A stretch of 19,737 nt of DNA from JANNVZ01 sp046153915 (GTDB lineage: Bacteria > Bacteroidota > Bacteroidia > Flavobacteriales_D > Sanyastnellaceae): NCBI GenBank assembly GCA_046153915.1, contig JBJXFC010000245.1, positions 1 to 19,737 of the forward strand, in the 5' to 3' direction. This document shows positions 6,936 to 13,864 of the stretch, in pieces (the first letter of the stretch is position 1; every line of letters begins with the position of its first letter). The notes under the pieces are model-generated. The model saw nothing but the letters and a program-made list of their open reading frames with translations. It was not told the DNA's origin and searched no databases. Position numbers and translations under genes: made by a program.

Positions 6936-8444
6936 CTACTCCTCGGCCTGAGGGATCTTAATTTTCTGGCCGTTGATCTTTACAGCCAACCCCGCCTCAT
7001 AATCCACACTCAATTCCAATAATCCCTGCGTATCAAAGTACTCCCATTTACCCTGCAATTCGCCACCTTCATATCCTCCCTTCATCTTCACCAAACCATT
7101 GTGGTAATAGTACTTATGTTTTCCTGTGGGCACACCCAATTGGTATTCTCCCTCAAAAGCCTTCTGTCCGTCCTCGTATTTCCACACCCACACTCCATTG
7201 AGTTCACCATCGAGGTATTCACCCTCTTCGGTATGATCATTCACCGTAAGCTTCCACATTCCTGATTTTGAGCCGTCCACATAATCTCCTTCATTTACGA
7301 CAGCACCGAGCGAATCATATTCAATCGCATGGCCATCCTCCCTGCCTTTTCGATACAACTCATCCCTGTGAACAGATCCATCACCAAAAAACCACTTCCA
7401 CGGACCTACAGGCAAATCAGCCTTGTAAGAGCCTCTTTGTTCCGGCTTTCCATTTGCAAAATAAAAATTCCAGGGGCCTTCTTTGAGTCCTTCAACATAT
7501 TCTCCTTCGGCCCTTAACTCTCCCGTGTTGTAAAAGATTTTCCAGGGGCCTATTCTGCGGCCAATACTATCCACCATGCCCTCGCCAATCTTTATATCGT
7601 TGTCATACAGATATCCATTTATCTCTTTGCCCGTTTGATCGTATTCTCTGAAAGTGCCCTTCTTTTTGCCTTCACTGTAGCTCCCAGCCATTTTGAGAGT
7701 ACCGTCTTCATAGAATTCCTGCCTCAAATCCATGATGGCAGTTTCTCCACCACCATCCTTCAGCTCTCCATTCTCATACAACTCCATGCGCTCCAGTTTC
7801 CCCTTTCTATCGAAAAACTTAAATACGCCATTTCTCAATCCATTGGTCCAGGGGCCTTCTTCTTTGAGCACCTGATTTTCATAAAGATCCTGCCAAATGC
7901 CCGTTCTGCGGCCCTCACTGTTGTATCTGTTAATTCTTTCTTCAGTAAAAATGAAACCGTTTTTATAAGTCAGTTTTGTAATGATTCTGCCATCATCTCC
8001 ATATTCGGTTGCTTTTCCTTCCTCCTTGTTATTCTCAAATTGCAACACTTTCCAGAGCTTTCCATCCGGATAAAAAAACTTCGCTTCACCATTTCGGATA
8101 TTGTTTTCATTGGTATATTCTTCAGCGATAATGCCTTTCTTCGAATACACCTGCTCCTTGCCAAATTTTACGTCTTCGCGGTAATTGATTGTCCTTTCGA
8201 GAGTTGAATCCTCCCGGTAAAATTTCCAGACCGAATCTAGCTTTAACTCCCGTCTGTTGCCTTCGGTTTTTAATCCTCCATCTGGATAATATGTTTTCCA
8301 ATAACCATCTGGCTTGCCCGAAACCATGGTGCCCTCGCTGCTTATCACCCCGTTGTCAAAATAGAATTTCTTGTATTCGGTCTGCGCGGTCAGATTTCCG
8401 ACAAGGGCTATGAAAAAAAGAATATGGACTAAAACGACTTTCAT
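6936..8444 (-). CDS. Secreted MORN-repeat (YwqK-like) protein
   Basis: 502 residues from the ATG at 8444, which begins a standard signal peptide (MKVVLVHILFFIALVGNLTA, cleavage near residue 20). A 42-residue extension to 8570 is low-complexity and AT-rich and was rejected. The mature protein is almost entirely MORN-like repeats, roughly one per 22-25 residues: YyxDGxLkxEG followed by GxxxGxWkxY, e.g. GKPDGYWKTYYPDG (43-56), GPWKIFYNTGELRAEG (299-314), GPWNFYFANGKPEQRG (323-338) and GVWVWKYEDGQKAFEG (417-432). Some annotation pipelines call such proteins YwqK-family antitoxins, but no toxin gene is nearby and a signal peptide argues against that role. It ends in a short basic/proline tail without a type IX sorting domain, so it is probably periplasmic. 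Being the first gene of an operon with the PAS kinase, it may be a sensory or envelope partner; this is inference from linkage. Confidence 0.9.
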   Translation of the reverse strand: MKVVLVHILFFIALVGNLTAQTEYKKFYFDNGVISSEGTMVSGKPDGYWKTYYPDGGLKTEGNRRELKLDSVWKFYREDSTLERTINYREDVKFGKEQVYSKKGIIAEEYTNENNIRNGEAKFFYPDGKLWKVLQFENNKEEGKATEYGDDGRIITKLTYKNGFIFTEERINRYNSEGRRTGIWQDLYENQVLKEEGPWTNGLRNGVFKFFDRKGKLERMELYENGELKDGGGETAIMDLRQEFYEDGTLKMAGSYSEGKKKGTFREYDQTGKEINGYLYDNDIKIGEGMVDSIGRRIGPWKIFYNTGELRAEGEYVEGLKEGPWNFYFANGKPEQRGSYKADLPVGPWKWFFGDGSVHRDELYRKGREDGHAIEYDSLGAVVNEGDYVDGSKSGMWKLTVNDHTEEGEYLDGELNGVWVWKYEDGQKAFEGEYQLGVPTGKHKYYYHNGLVKMKGGYEGGELQGKWEYFDTQGLLELSVDYEAGLAVKINGQKIKIPQAEE

Positions 8445-8452
8445 TGATTTTA

Positions 8453-8460
8453 CAAATCTA
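8453..8460 (-). promoter_or_regulatory. TAGATTTG box upstream of the MORN/kinase operon
   Basis: A perfect match to TAnnTTTG on the minus strand, with ATTG 23 nt upstream as a possible -33. It is only 8 nt from the ATG at 8444, so a transcript from it would be nearly leaderless, unlike the 17-25 nt spacing of other boxes here. It may therefore be coincidental. Confidence 0.3.
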
Positions 8461-8571
8461 CAAGTTTCATGTGTAACGTTTTTCAATCCTCTAAAAGTGT
8501 CTTTCACACAAAAGCATATATATATATCTTTTTTAAAAGAAGATAATAGTAGTATATATAGGCTGTTCATC

Positions 8572-8882
8572 GGTTGTAAAACTATGGGCAGAAAAACTTG
8601 ACATTGCTATTCTTGCACATAAAGCGTGCCGTAATCCACAAGTTGTTAGGAGCTATTGGACTTAACCGCGAAGGAGTTGCGGGGGTTGTAAACAAAGGTG
8701 GTAAAAGGATGTGAAATGATAACTTGATGTGTTGAATTCATGTGGAACGGTTGATCAACGGGTTGGAAACTGACTGATTAAAAATGACAGAATATAGTTG
8801 GAAGTCGAATGGTTTGTATACCCAAACGGATTATCCGGTATTACAAGTTTTATTGCTTTAAAGTTGTGAGCATGGTTGTAAA
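8572..8882 (+). repeat. Three dispersed direct copies of GGTTGTAAA
   Basis: The 9-mer GGTTGTAAA occurs at 8572-8580, 8684-8692 and 8874-8882, all on the plus strand, and a one-mismatch copy GGTTGGAAA is at 8761-8769. Spacing is irregular (112 and 190 nt), so these are not classical iterons, but three identical 9-mers in a 578-nt region is more than chance predicts. A protein-binding site is the simplest reading. Confidence 0.4.
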
Positions 8883-8898
8883 CCAAATGAGCAGCCAT

Positions 8899-8907
8899 TG
8901 TGGATAA
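8899..8907 (-). promoter_or_regulatory. Consensus DnaA box
   Basis: The plus strand reads TGTGGATAA, i.e. TTATCCACA on the minus strand, the exact bacterial DnaA-box consensus. A second site at 8632-8640 (TAATCCACA, plus strand) differs at one position. One perfect box is not enough to define an origin. It could equally be a DnaA regulatory site or chance. Confidence 0.45.
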
Positions 8908-8995
8908 AGTCAGGAGTGCTGGAAAGACTGGATATTTTGGGGATATCAAGTTCAAAGTTGTGATAAGTGGTTAAGATGGAAGCAAGTAAAGAGGG

Positions 8996-9003
8996 TATTT
9001 TTG
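8996..9003 (+). promoter_or_regulatory. -7 promoter box of the rpiB-peptidase operon
   Basis: TATTTTTG fits TAnnTTTG exactly and sits 19 nt before the rpiB ATG. The expected -33 TTTG is not clear; the upstream sequence around 8969 has only GTTAAG. Predicted transcription would start near 9008, giving a leader of ~15 nt. Confidence 0.55.
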
Positions 9004-9022
9004 CGCGAAGAGAAAAGCAGTC

Positions 9023-9457
9023 ATGAAAATACACATTGGAGGAGATCATGCGGGATTTGAATTAAAAGGGCAATTATCTCCCTTTTTACAATCGTTGGGT
9101 TGGGATGTGACAGATCACGGCACATATTCAGCAGAAAGTACGGACTATCCGGATTATGCACATCCTACAGCAGAGGCGGTTTTGAGCGATAATTGCCCGG
9201 GAATTCTGATTTGTGGAAGTGCCAATGGAGTTTGTATGACGGCCAATAAACACCAGGGAATTAGAGCTGCTCTTTGTTGGAATGCAGAAGTGGCAAAGTT
9301 GGCCAGACAACACAACAATGCCAATATTATATGTATACCAGCGCGTTTTGTGTCGCTGGAAGAAGCCAAAGAAATGGTGTTGGTTTTTCTGAATACGCCA
9401 TTTGAAGGCGGCAGACATGAAAACAGAGTCAATAAAATTGCTTTAACACAATCCTGA
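9023..9457 (+). CDS. rpiB: Ribose-5-phosphate isomerase B (RpiB/LacAB family)
   Basis: Interconverts ribose 5-phosphate and ribulose 5-phosphate in the pentose phosphate pathway, cytoplasmic dimer. The 144 residues match the usual ~145. Key features: GGDHAGFELK (6-15), with Asp8-His9 of the phosphate-binding loop; the active-site loop ICGSANG with Cys64; NKHQGIRAAL (75-84); ARQHNNAN with His97 (94-101); and Arg108 near CIPARF. The catalytic loop reads GSANG where many relatives have GTGIG or GSGNG, a mild variant. The ATG at 9023 lies 19 nt downstream of a consensus -7 box. It is followed after a single base by the M28 peptidase gene, so the two form an operon. Some family members act on allose 6-phosphate or galactose 6-phosphate, but the Bacteroidota-type sequence favours RpiB. 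Confidence 0.95.
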   Translation: MKIHIGGDHAGFELKGQLSPFLQSLGWDVTDHGTYSAESTDYPDYAHPTAEAVLSDNCPGILICGSANGVCMTANKHQGIRAALCWNAEVAKLARQHNNANIICIPARFVSLEEAKEMVLVFLNTPFEGGRHENRVNKIALTQS

Positions 9458-9458
9458 A

Positions 9459-11105
9459 ATGAAGAGTATATATAGTCTTTTAGTTGCTGTTATCTGCGTT
9501 TTTCACGTGGATCATCTGATGGCACAGCAAATGGCGCCGGTTGCCGTGAAAGCCAGCGTGAGTTTAGAAAAGCCTCTTTCGAAAACCGATCAACTTCCAA
9601 CCTTGTATGGAAACACGATTACAAGTGCAGAATTAAAAAAACACCTCGAAATTCTGGCATCCGACGCCTATGAAGGCAGAGAAACAGGCATGCCAGGGCA
9701 AAAGAAAGCAGCACAATACCTGGCCGATTATTACGCCAGTCAGGGTATTGCACCATGCAATGAGGGATCTTACTTCCAGCAATACCCACTAAAAAAGGAA
9801 AGCTATACCAGAAGCAAAGCAGTGGTGGATGGAAACACCTACAATTTTGCGGATGATTTTTATTGCTGGGGAGGAGAATGGAAGGAGCTGAATGGATCGG
9901 ACCTGGTTTTCGTGGGGTATGGAATTGTAGATGGAAAATACACAGACTACAAAGCGGAAGACGTAAAGGGAAAAGTGATGCTATGTCTGAGTGGAGAACC
10001 TCACGATAAAAGGGGAATGAGCCTCCTAACCGGAACGGAAGCCAGCAGCGAATGGGCAGACGACTATGGATTAAAATACGAAACAGCCATTGCCAGCGGT
10101 GCCAAAGGCATGGTGGTTATTCAAACGGATTACCAAAGCATCATACAGCGCATACGCTATTGGCTGGAGAATGCTGGCGCCCGTCTGGATTATCCGGTGG
10201 AAATGGCAACAGGTGAAGCAGAACTCCCTTTGTTATTTATTTCTCCCAAACTGGCCAACCAGATTCTCTCTTCAACAGGAAAATCGAGTGCGGACTGGAC
10301 TAAGAAGATTGAAAAGAAAAAGAAGTTCAAAGCCATCAAGGTCAAAACAGATTTGAAATTTGAGTTGATTAAAGATGCAGAGAAATTTACAGCAGAAAAT
10401 GTATTGTGTTTTATTGAAGGAACCGATCCGGTATTAAAAAGCGAATTGGTTATTATCTCCGCACACTACGACCACATCGGTATCGTAAAGGGAGAAATTA
10501 ACAATGGTGCAGATGATGATGGCAGCGGAACAGTTTCTACATTGGAAATTGCCCAGGCTTTTATTGAAGCAAAGAAACAAGGCCACGGAAGCAGAAGAAG
10601 TATTTTAATATTAAATGTAAGTGGAGAAGAAAAAGGATTGCTCGGAAGTGAGTGGTATGCAGAATACCCCGTTTTTCCACGTGAAAGTACTGTCGTAGAT
10701 TTAAATATTGATATGATAGGCCGCAAGGATGAGGCCCACCCGGATCCCAATTATGTGTATTTGATAGGCTCGGATAAATTGAGCACCGATCTGCACAAAA
10801 TTTCTGAAAAATGCAATTCTACATATACAAATCTGGCGCTGGATTATACCTACAACGATCCGGAAGACCCCAACCGATTTTATTATAGAAGCGATCACTA
10901 CAATTTCGCAAAATTTAATATACCCGTGATATTTTATTTTAGCGGTGTACACGAAGATTATCACAAACCAGGAGATGACGTCGAAAAAATTCTTTTCGAA
11001 AAAATGCAGACCATCGCCCGATTGGTTTTCTATACCGCATGGGAAGTAGCCAATCGCGATGAACGACTCAAAGTGGATGTGGTCAATGACTTTGAAGGCA
11101 AATAG
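9459..11105 (+). CDS. Secreted M28 family zinc metallopeptidase with inserted PA-like domain
   Basis: 548 residues; signal peptide ~1-22 (hydrophobic stretch, cut near MAQ). The catalytic domain is split by an inserted segment (~140-265; DLVFVGYGI, VKGKVMLCLSGEP, AKGMVVIQ), which resembles the protease-associated domain of M28 exopeptidases. Metal and catalytic residues are in place: HYDHIG (His336, Asp338), NNGADDDGSGT (acidic ligand in 352-354), SGEEKGLLGS (Glu390 base, Glu391 ligand), NIDMIGR (Asp418) and HEDYHKPGDD (His502). Family members are aminopeptidases or carboxypeptidases with two zinc ions; the substrate cannot be read. It is probably periplasmic or extracellular: there is no lipobox and no type IX sorting domain at the C-terminus. 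The start codon lies 1 nt after the rpiB stop, so expression follows rpiB. No functional link between the two is obvious. Confidence 0.93.
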   Translation: MKSIYSLLVAVICVFHVDHLMAQQMAPVAVKASVSLEKPLSKTDQLPTLYGNTITSAELKKHLEILASDAYEGRETGMPGQKKAAQYLADYYASQGIAPCNEGSYFQQYPLKKESYTRSKAVVDGNTYNFADDFYCWGGEWKELNGSDLVFVGYGIVDGKYTDYKAEDVKGKVMLCLSGEPHDKRGMSLLTGTEASSEWADDYGLKYETAIASGAKGMVVIQTDYQSIIQRIRYWLENAGARLDYPVEMATGEAELPLLFISPKLANQILSSTGKSSADWTKKIEKKKKFKAIKVKTDLKFELIKDAEKFTAENVLCFIEGTDPVLKSELVIISAHYDHIGIVKGEINNGADDDGSGTVSTLEIAQAFIEAKKQGHGSRRSILILNVSGEEKGLLGSEWYAEYPVFPRESTVVDLNIDMIGRKDEAHPDPNYVYLIGSDKLSTDLHKISEKCNSTYTNLALDYTYNDPEDPNRFYYRSDHYNFAKFNIPVIFYFSGVHEDYHKPGDDVEKILFEKMQTIARLVFYTAWEVANRDERLKVDVVNDFEGK

Positions 11106-11113
11106 CCCAAAGA

Positions 11114-11614
11114 TCAAAGCCTGATCGTAACTCCGATTTTACCACCTGAAAAGGAGCCTCCACCCGCTTCAAGATTGATGGCGGCTTTGGAGCTGAAGTA
11201 ATAGCGCACTCCCGCCTGCGCGGATAGGCCAAGTCCGGAAGCATGTGAGCCCTCATATGCGTTGGGTGATGTCCATAAATAGAAGCCAACGCTCAGTCCG
11301 GCATAAAGATCCCAGGGAGAGGAGGGCATTTCAAAAAGGTGATTGAAGTGGTAATTGCAGTTTCCAGCCAAACCAAAAACGCCATGGTTGTAGCGGTTTT
11401 CGCGCCACCTTTCGCGGTAATTGCGGTAAGAACCTTCCAACCCAATAGAAAAATCGGTATCGATGCCATGATCGATGCCCACATAAACGGGCAATCCCCA
11501 TGTTGAGAATCCGAAACCTGCATTGAGCTGATTTGCGCCTTTTTGCAAGGGGTATTGAGCAACGGCTAGCATACAAAGAAGCATCAAACCATTGGTTGCG
11601 AGTATTTTTTTCAT
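11114..11614 (-). CDS. Outer-membrane beta-barrel protein, porin-like (paralog A)
   Basis: 166 residues from the ATG at 11614 (MKKILATNGLMLLCMLAVAQ), a textbook signal peptide ending near AVA/Q. A ten-residue longer reading to 11644 was rejected because it only adds polar residues before the signal. The mature part shows about eight short amphipathic strands (LNAGFGFSTW, FSIGLEGSYRNY, HGVFGLAGNCNYHF, DLYAGLSVGFYLW, LGLSAQAGVRYYF, AINLEAGGGSF, GKIGVTIRL), the size and pattern of small OmpA/OMP_b-brl-like barrels. It resembles the next gene upstream (11739-12233) in GLPVY, DxYAGxxxGF, GxRYYFS and the last strand, so the two are diverged tandem copies. The gene ends 8 nt from the convergent peptidase gene. 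Function unknown. Confidence 0.85.
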   Translation of the reverse strand: MKKILATNGLMLLCMLAVAQYPLQKGANQLNAGFGFSTWGLPVYVGIDHGIDTDFSIGLEGSYRNYRERWRENRYNHGVFGLAGNCNYHFNHLFEMPSSPWDLYAGLSVGFYLWTSPNAYEGSHASGLGLSAQAGVRYYFSSKAAINLEAGGGSFSGGKIGVTIRL

Positions 11615-11738
11615 GAGATGGAAATTTGGATGTTGTTTTGCCACTGTCGATGAGCGAAGCTGGTATGATAAACCAGTGAAGATTTTATCGGTTTCGGCAA
11701 GTTAGGTAAAATAGGCTATTGCAAACGTGCAAATCCGT

Positions 11739-12233
11739 TCAATAGCGCATACAAACGCCGAATTTGAGTGATTTCAGTGTGCCATAATCGAATTGCATAC
11801 CTATTCCCCACTCCTCAGAAAAATAGTAGCGCAGCCCTCCAAAGGCAAATAGTTTAAGACCAGTACCATCGAAGTATGACTCACCATCCTGAAAAGCCCG
11901 CTGGAAACCAATAGCGACGCCAGCATACGGATCGAAATTTTGCTCCCTTTCTGTGAGAATGGATGAAAGTGAAATGGAATACGGTATCGTTATTAAAAAA
12001 GCCCTGTATTTTTGTCTGTTACTATCCTCATCCAAACCAGAATATCTATAAGTATGCAGGTCTACACCAAATTGAAACAGGTCATTTTGTGGAAAGGGCA
12101 TCCGGAAATTCATGTATACAGGAAGACCCTCCGCATTGGTCGTAAGACTAGAACCCAGGCTAATTGAATAACCGTCTTGTCCGACAGAAGTGAAAGCACA
12201 AAGAGACAGAAGTAGACTAATGAGGTATTTCAC
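11739..12233 (-). CDS. Outer-membrane beta-barrel protein, porin-like (paralog B)
   Basis: 164 residues if translated from the GTG at 12233, which gives MKYLISLLLSLCAFTSVGQ, a typical short signal peptide. Another in-frame GTG at 12257 would extend it by eight residues, but that codon lies next to the -7 box at 12259-12266 and would not be in the transcript. The mature part has barrel strands such as YSISLGSSL, EGLPVYMNFRM, LFQFGVDLHTYRY, FLITIPYSISLS, DPYAGVAIGFQ, LFAFGGLRYYFS and LKFGVCMRY. Shared landmarks with the gene downstream (11114-11614) show common descent. Expression may continue into that gene, although 124 nt separate them. The ligand or role cannot be predicted. Confidence 0.82.
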   Translation of the reverse strand: MKYLISLLLSLCAFTSVGQDGYSISLGSSLTTNAEGLPVYMNFRMPFPQNDLFQFGVDLHTYRYSGLDEDSNRQKYRAFLITIPYSISLSSILTEREQNFDPYAGVAIGFQRAFQDGESYFDGTGLKLFAFGGLRYYFSEEWGIGMQFDYGTLKSLKFGVCMRY

Positions 12234-12258
12234 GAATGGCTTTATTGGGTATACCACG

Positions 12259-12266
12259 CAAAATTA
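12259..12266 (-). promoter_or_regulatory. -7 promoter box for paralog B
   Basis: On the minus strand this reads TAATTTTG, a perfect TAnnTTTG, 25 nt upstream of the GTG chosen at 12233. No -33 TTTG is found at the right distance, only a T-rich tract. The position favours the GTG at 12233 over 12257. Confidence 0.45.
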
Positions 12267-12296
12267 GCGGAGACCGATAAGAGAAAAAAAGGAATT

Positions 12297-13520
12297 TTAT
12301 TCGGCCAGCAATTGCTGAACAAACATCTCCAATGCCTCTGTATGTCGGATATAATGATCGCCTGTGCCAGGCCCATAGAAACCAGTGTGGATTTTTCTTA
12401 CCACGCCTTTTTTATCAATAAATATGGTAGTGGGATAAGACAGGATTTTACTCAGATCGGAGAATACCCGGGAGGCTTCGTTCTTATCTGCAAGCCCACC
12501 GAAATAGGGTTTGTACCCAAGGTCGAGTTCATTAAACTGATTGGTTACAATCTTTTTAGCCTCTTCAAAATTGGAACTGCGCTCAAAAGAAACCGGCACT
12601 ATCTGCAGGCCCCGATCGCTATATTGGCGGTGCAGTTTTTTAAGGAAGATGCTTTCATCTGTGCAATTGGGACACCACGAACCCCAGATTTGTACAATGG
12701 TAACTTTGTTTTTAAAGACCTCTTTGTCAAAAAGAATGCTGTCTCCTTCGACATCGCGTGCGAAAAAACTGAAGGGTTTTGAAGGATTCTTAAGGGTTGT
12801 AAGGCTATCAGGGTCTCGCAGATGCGCACTGGGATCGAGATGCCCCACCCAATTCTCAGACCAGTGCTTGCCACTGTGAAAACGCCCGTTGTACAGACTG
12901 TCTGCCCGAATTTCTGCCGAAAAATGAAATAAATGCGCACCGTCAAAACAACTTAGTTCCAATTTGTCGTTAGCATGAGTGCCCTGTAAATAGCGATAAT
13001 CTCCCGTTTCTGTCAAAAATGTGCCCGTTGCTTTATTGCCATCGAAGTAAAAAATACCAACAGCCTTAGACGTTGCTTCTGGTATCTCGGGCGAAAAGGT
13101 GACGTCGTAGGTTCTGCGTTCGGCGGGATCTCGCTGAGATGCCGGATTATCAGCAATCTTTTTGATGGTAAACGGAATGGTATAAAGTGGTTCGCGCGAG
13201 TGGTCTGTCCAAATGCCGGTGAGCGTGGAATCGTTTTCCATAGTTCCATCCAGACTGGAATTGAACAAAGGCATTTTCACATGGAACTGTTTTTCTTTCC
13301 ACTCGATTGCAGTAAGCGCAATGTTTTCCGAAGCATTGGACACATGCCAGGATGTGTCGTTTATGGTTATTTCGATGGGAACGCGCACATCTCCAACCAT
13401 AAAAGACATTTCCCACCGGCCGTTTTGAGGACCCGTTTTTTGGGTTACCGCGGATTTCTCGCCGCATGAGCAGAGGAATGCAAGCAACAATAAGGCATAT
13501 AGACGAAATTGAATCGACAA
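12297..13520 (-). CDS. TlpA-like thiol-disulfide oxidoreductase lipoprotein
   Basis: 407 residues from a TTG at 13520, which begins MSIQFRLYALLLLAFLCSCG: a lipoprotein signal with the lipidated cysteine at 19. The open frame reaches 13688, but the extra 56 residues are basic and look like non-coding sequence; no in-frame ATG exists near the signal. Residues ~245-407 form a TlpA/AhpC-TSA thioredoxin fold: VTIVQIWGSWCPNCTDES with redox cysteines 283 and 286, QIVPVSFE, and the cis-proline turn SYPTTIFID (Pro363). Residues ~30-230 are a beta-rich region (GRWEMSFMVGD, LTGIWTDHSREPLYTIPF, KATGTFLTETGDYRYLQG) as found ahead of the thioredoxin domain in other Bacteroidota TlpA proteins; its function is unknown. 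Predicted to be anchored in the periplasm and to reduce or oxidise disulfides there, for example in cytochrome maturation, but no such partner genes are adjacent. Confidence 0.88.
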   Translation of the reverse strand: MSIQFRLYALLLLAFLCSCGEKSAVTQKTGPQNGRWEMSFMVGDVRVPIEITINDTSWHVSNASENIALTAIEWKEKQFHVKMPLFNSSLDGTMENDSTLTGIWTDHSREPLYTIPFTIKKIADNPASQRDPAERRTYDVTFSPEIPEATSKAVGIFYFDGNKATGTFLTETGDYRYLQGTHANDKLELSCFDGAHLFHFSAEIRADSLYNGRFHSGKHWSENWVGHLDPSAHLRDPDSLTTLKNPSKPFSFFARDVEGDSILFDKEVFKNKVTIVQIWGSWCPNCTDESIFLKKLHRQYSDRGLQIVPVSFERSSNFEEAKKIVTNQFNELDLGYKPYFGGLADKNEASRVFSDLSKILSYPTTIFIDKKGVVRKIHTGFYGPGTGDHYIRHTEALEMFVQQLLAE

Positions 13521-13864
13521 AGGAAAATAATGAAACCGATTAAGCCGGCGAATGTAACATGTTGGGCAGTTAGATAGGTGGATGCTTTTATTGCTAACCT
13601 TGGAAATGAAACGAAGTAGACTTATTGTTTGAGAACCAAGGGGAACGCCTATGAGCGGAGTTGGAATCTGTAAAAATTTCGACCACAAAATCCGATTTGT
13701 GCCAAAAGGTTGTTGGTTTTATGCCGGCTAAAGGCGTGAATGCGGCCTGGAGGAGAGGGAATTGTCAAAACGCCCAGAAATCTCCTTAAAAAACCGGTCG
13801 TGATGCGGGTCATATTTGTTTAAGCATCCATGCACTATCTTTGCCTCCTTAACAATCAGTCCTA
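13521..13864. other. 344-nt intergenic region between divergent TlpA and desaturase genes
   Basis: No gene recognised. The right end (13815-13864) holds the desaturase promoter. An inverted repeat CACAAA-ATCCGA-TTTGTG lies at 13684-13701 and could be an operator or chance. A run of six A after CCTT at 13788-13793 is not part of a hairpin I can see. The rest shows nothing further. No TAnnTTTG box was found for the TlpA gene. Confidence 0.5.
13815..13843 (+). promoter_or_regulatory. Bacteroidota-type promoter of the desaturase gene
   Basis: TTTG at 13815-13818 (-33), 17-nt spacer, then TATCTTTG at 13836-13843 (-7), matching the TTTG/TAnnTTTG consensus used by the Bacteroidota primary sigma factor. 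Transcription should begin near 13848, leaving a ~17-nt leader before the TTG at 13865. This is the best-formed promoter in the window. Confidence 0.65.

Larger units (their letters stand above)
8445..9022. other. 578-nt non-coding region with origin-like or regulatory features
   Basis: This lies between the divergent MORN and rpiB genes. No believable gene is present; the short frames lack family features. Visible content: an AT-rich block at 8511-8560 (7 G/C in 50) with TATATATATA and a near-palindrome around TTTTTTAAAA; a DnaA-box-like TAATCCACA at 8632-8640; a perfect inverted DnaA box TGTGGATAA at 8899-8907; three direct copies of GGTTGTAAA; and a 10-bp palindrome GTTGATCAAC at 8750-8759. 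From 8641 to 9000 the plus strand holds about 104 G against 36 C by hand count, a very strong skew for intergenic DNA. The two ends carry -7 boxes for the flanking genes. It could be a replication-related locus, a large regulatory region or an unrecognised RNA. Confidence 0.6.

Noticed and set aside
6936..8444. Toxin-antitoxin system suggested by the YwqK-family antitoxin label often given to MORN-repeat proteins
   Set aside because: The protein has a signal peptide, is 502 residues long, and no toxin-like small gene is adjacent; its partner is a sensor kinase.
8445..8570. N-terminal extension of the MORN protein (start at 8570)
   Set aside because: It would place 42 residues before a perfect signal peptide, and the DNA is an AT-rich intergenic block containing a promoter-like box.
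8755..9049. Short minus-strand frames of 63-66 codons in the intergenic region
   Set aside because: They lack family motifs, one runs into rpiB, and the G-rich skew alone can keep frames open.
11660..11676. Small inverted repeat CTGGT/ACCAG upstream of barrel paralog A
   Set aside because: A five-base stem is expected by chance; no promoter or terminator context.
13521..13688. 56-residue extension of the TlpA protein from a TTG at 13688
   Set aside because: It puts a basic, non-conserved-looking stretch before a clear lipoprotein signal; the TTG at 13520 gives a normal lipobox protein.
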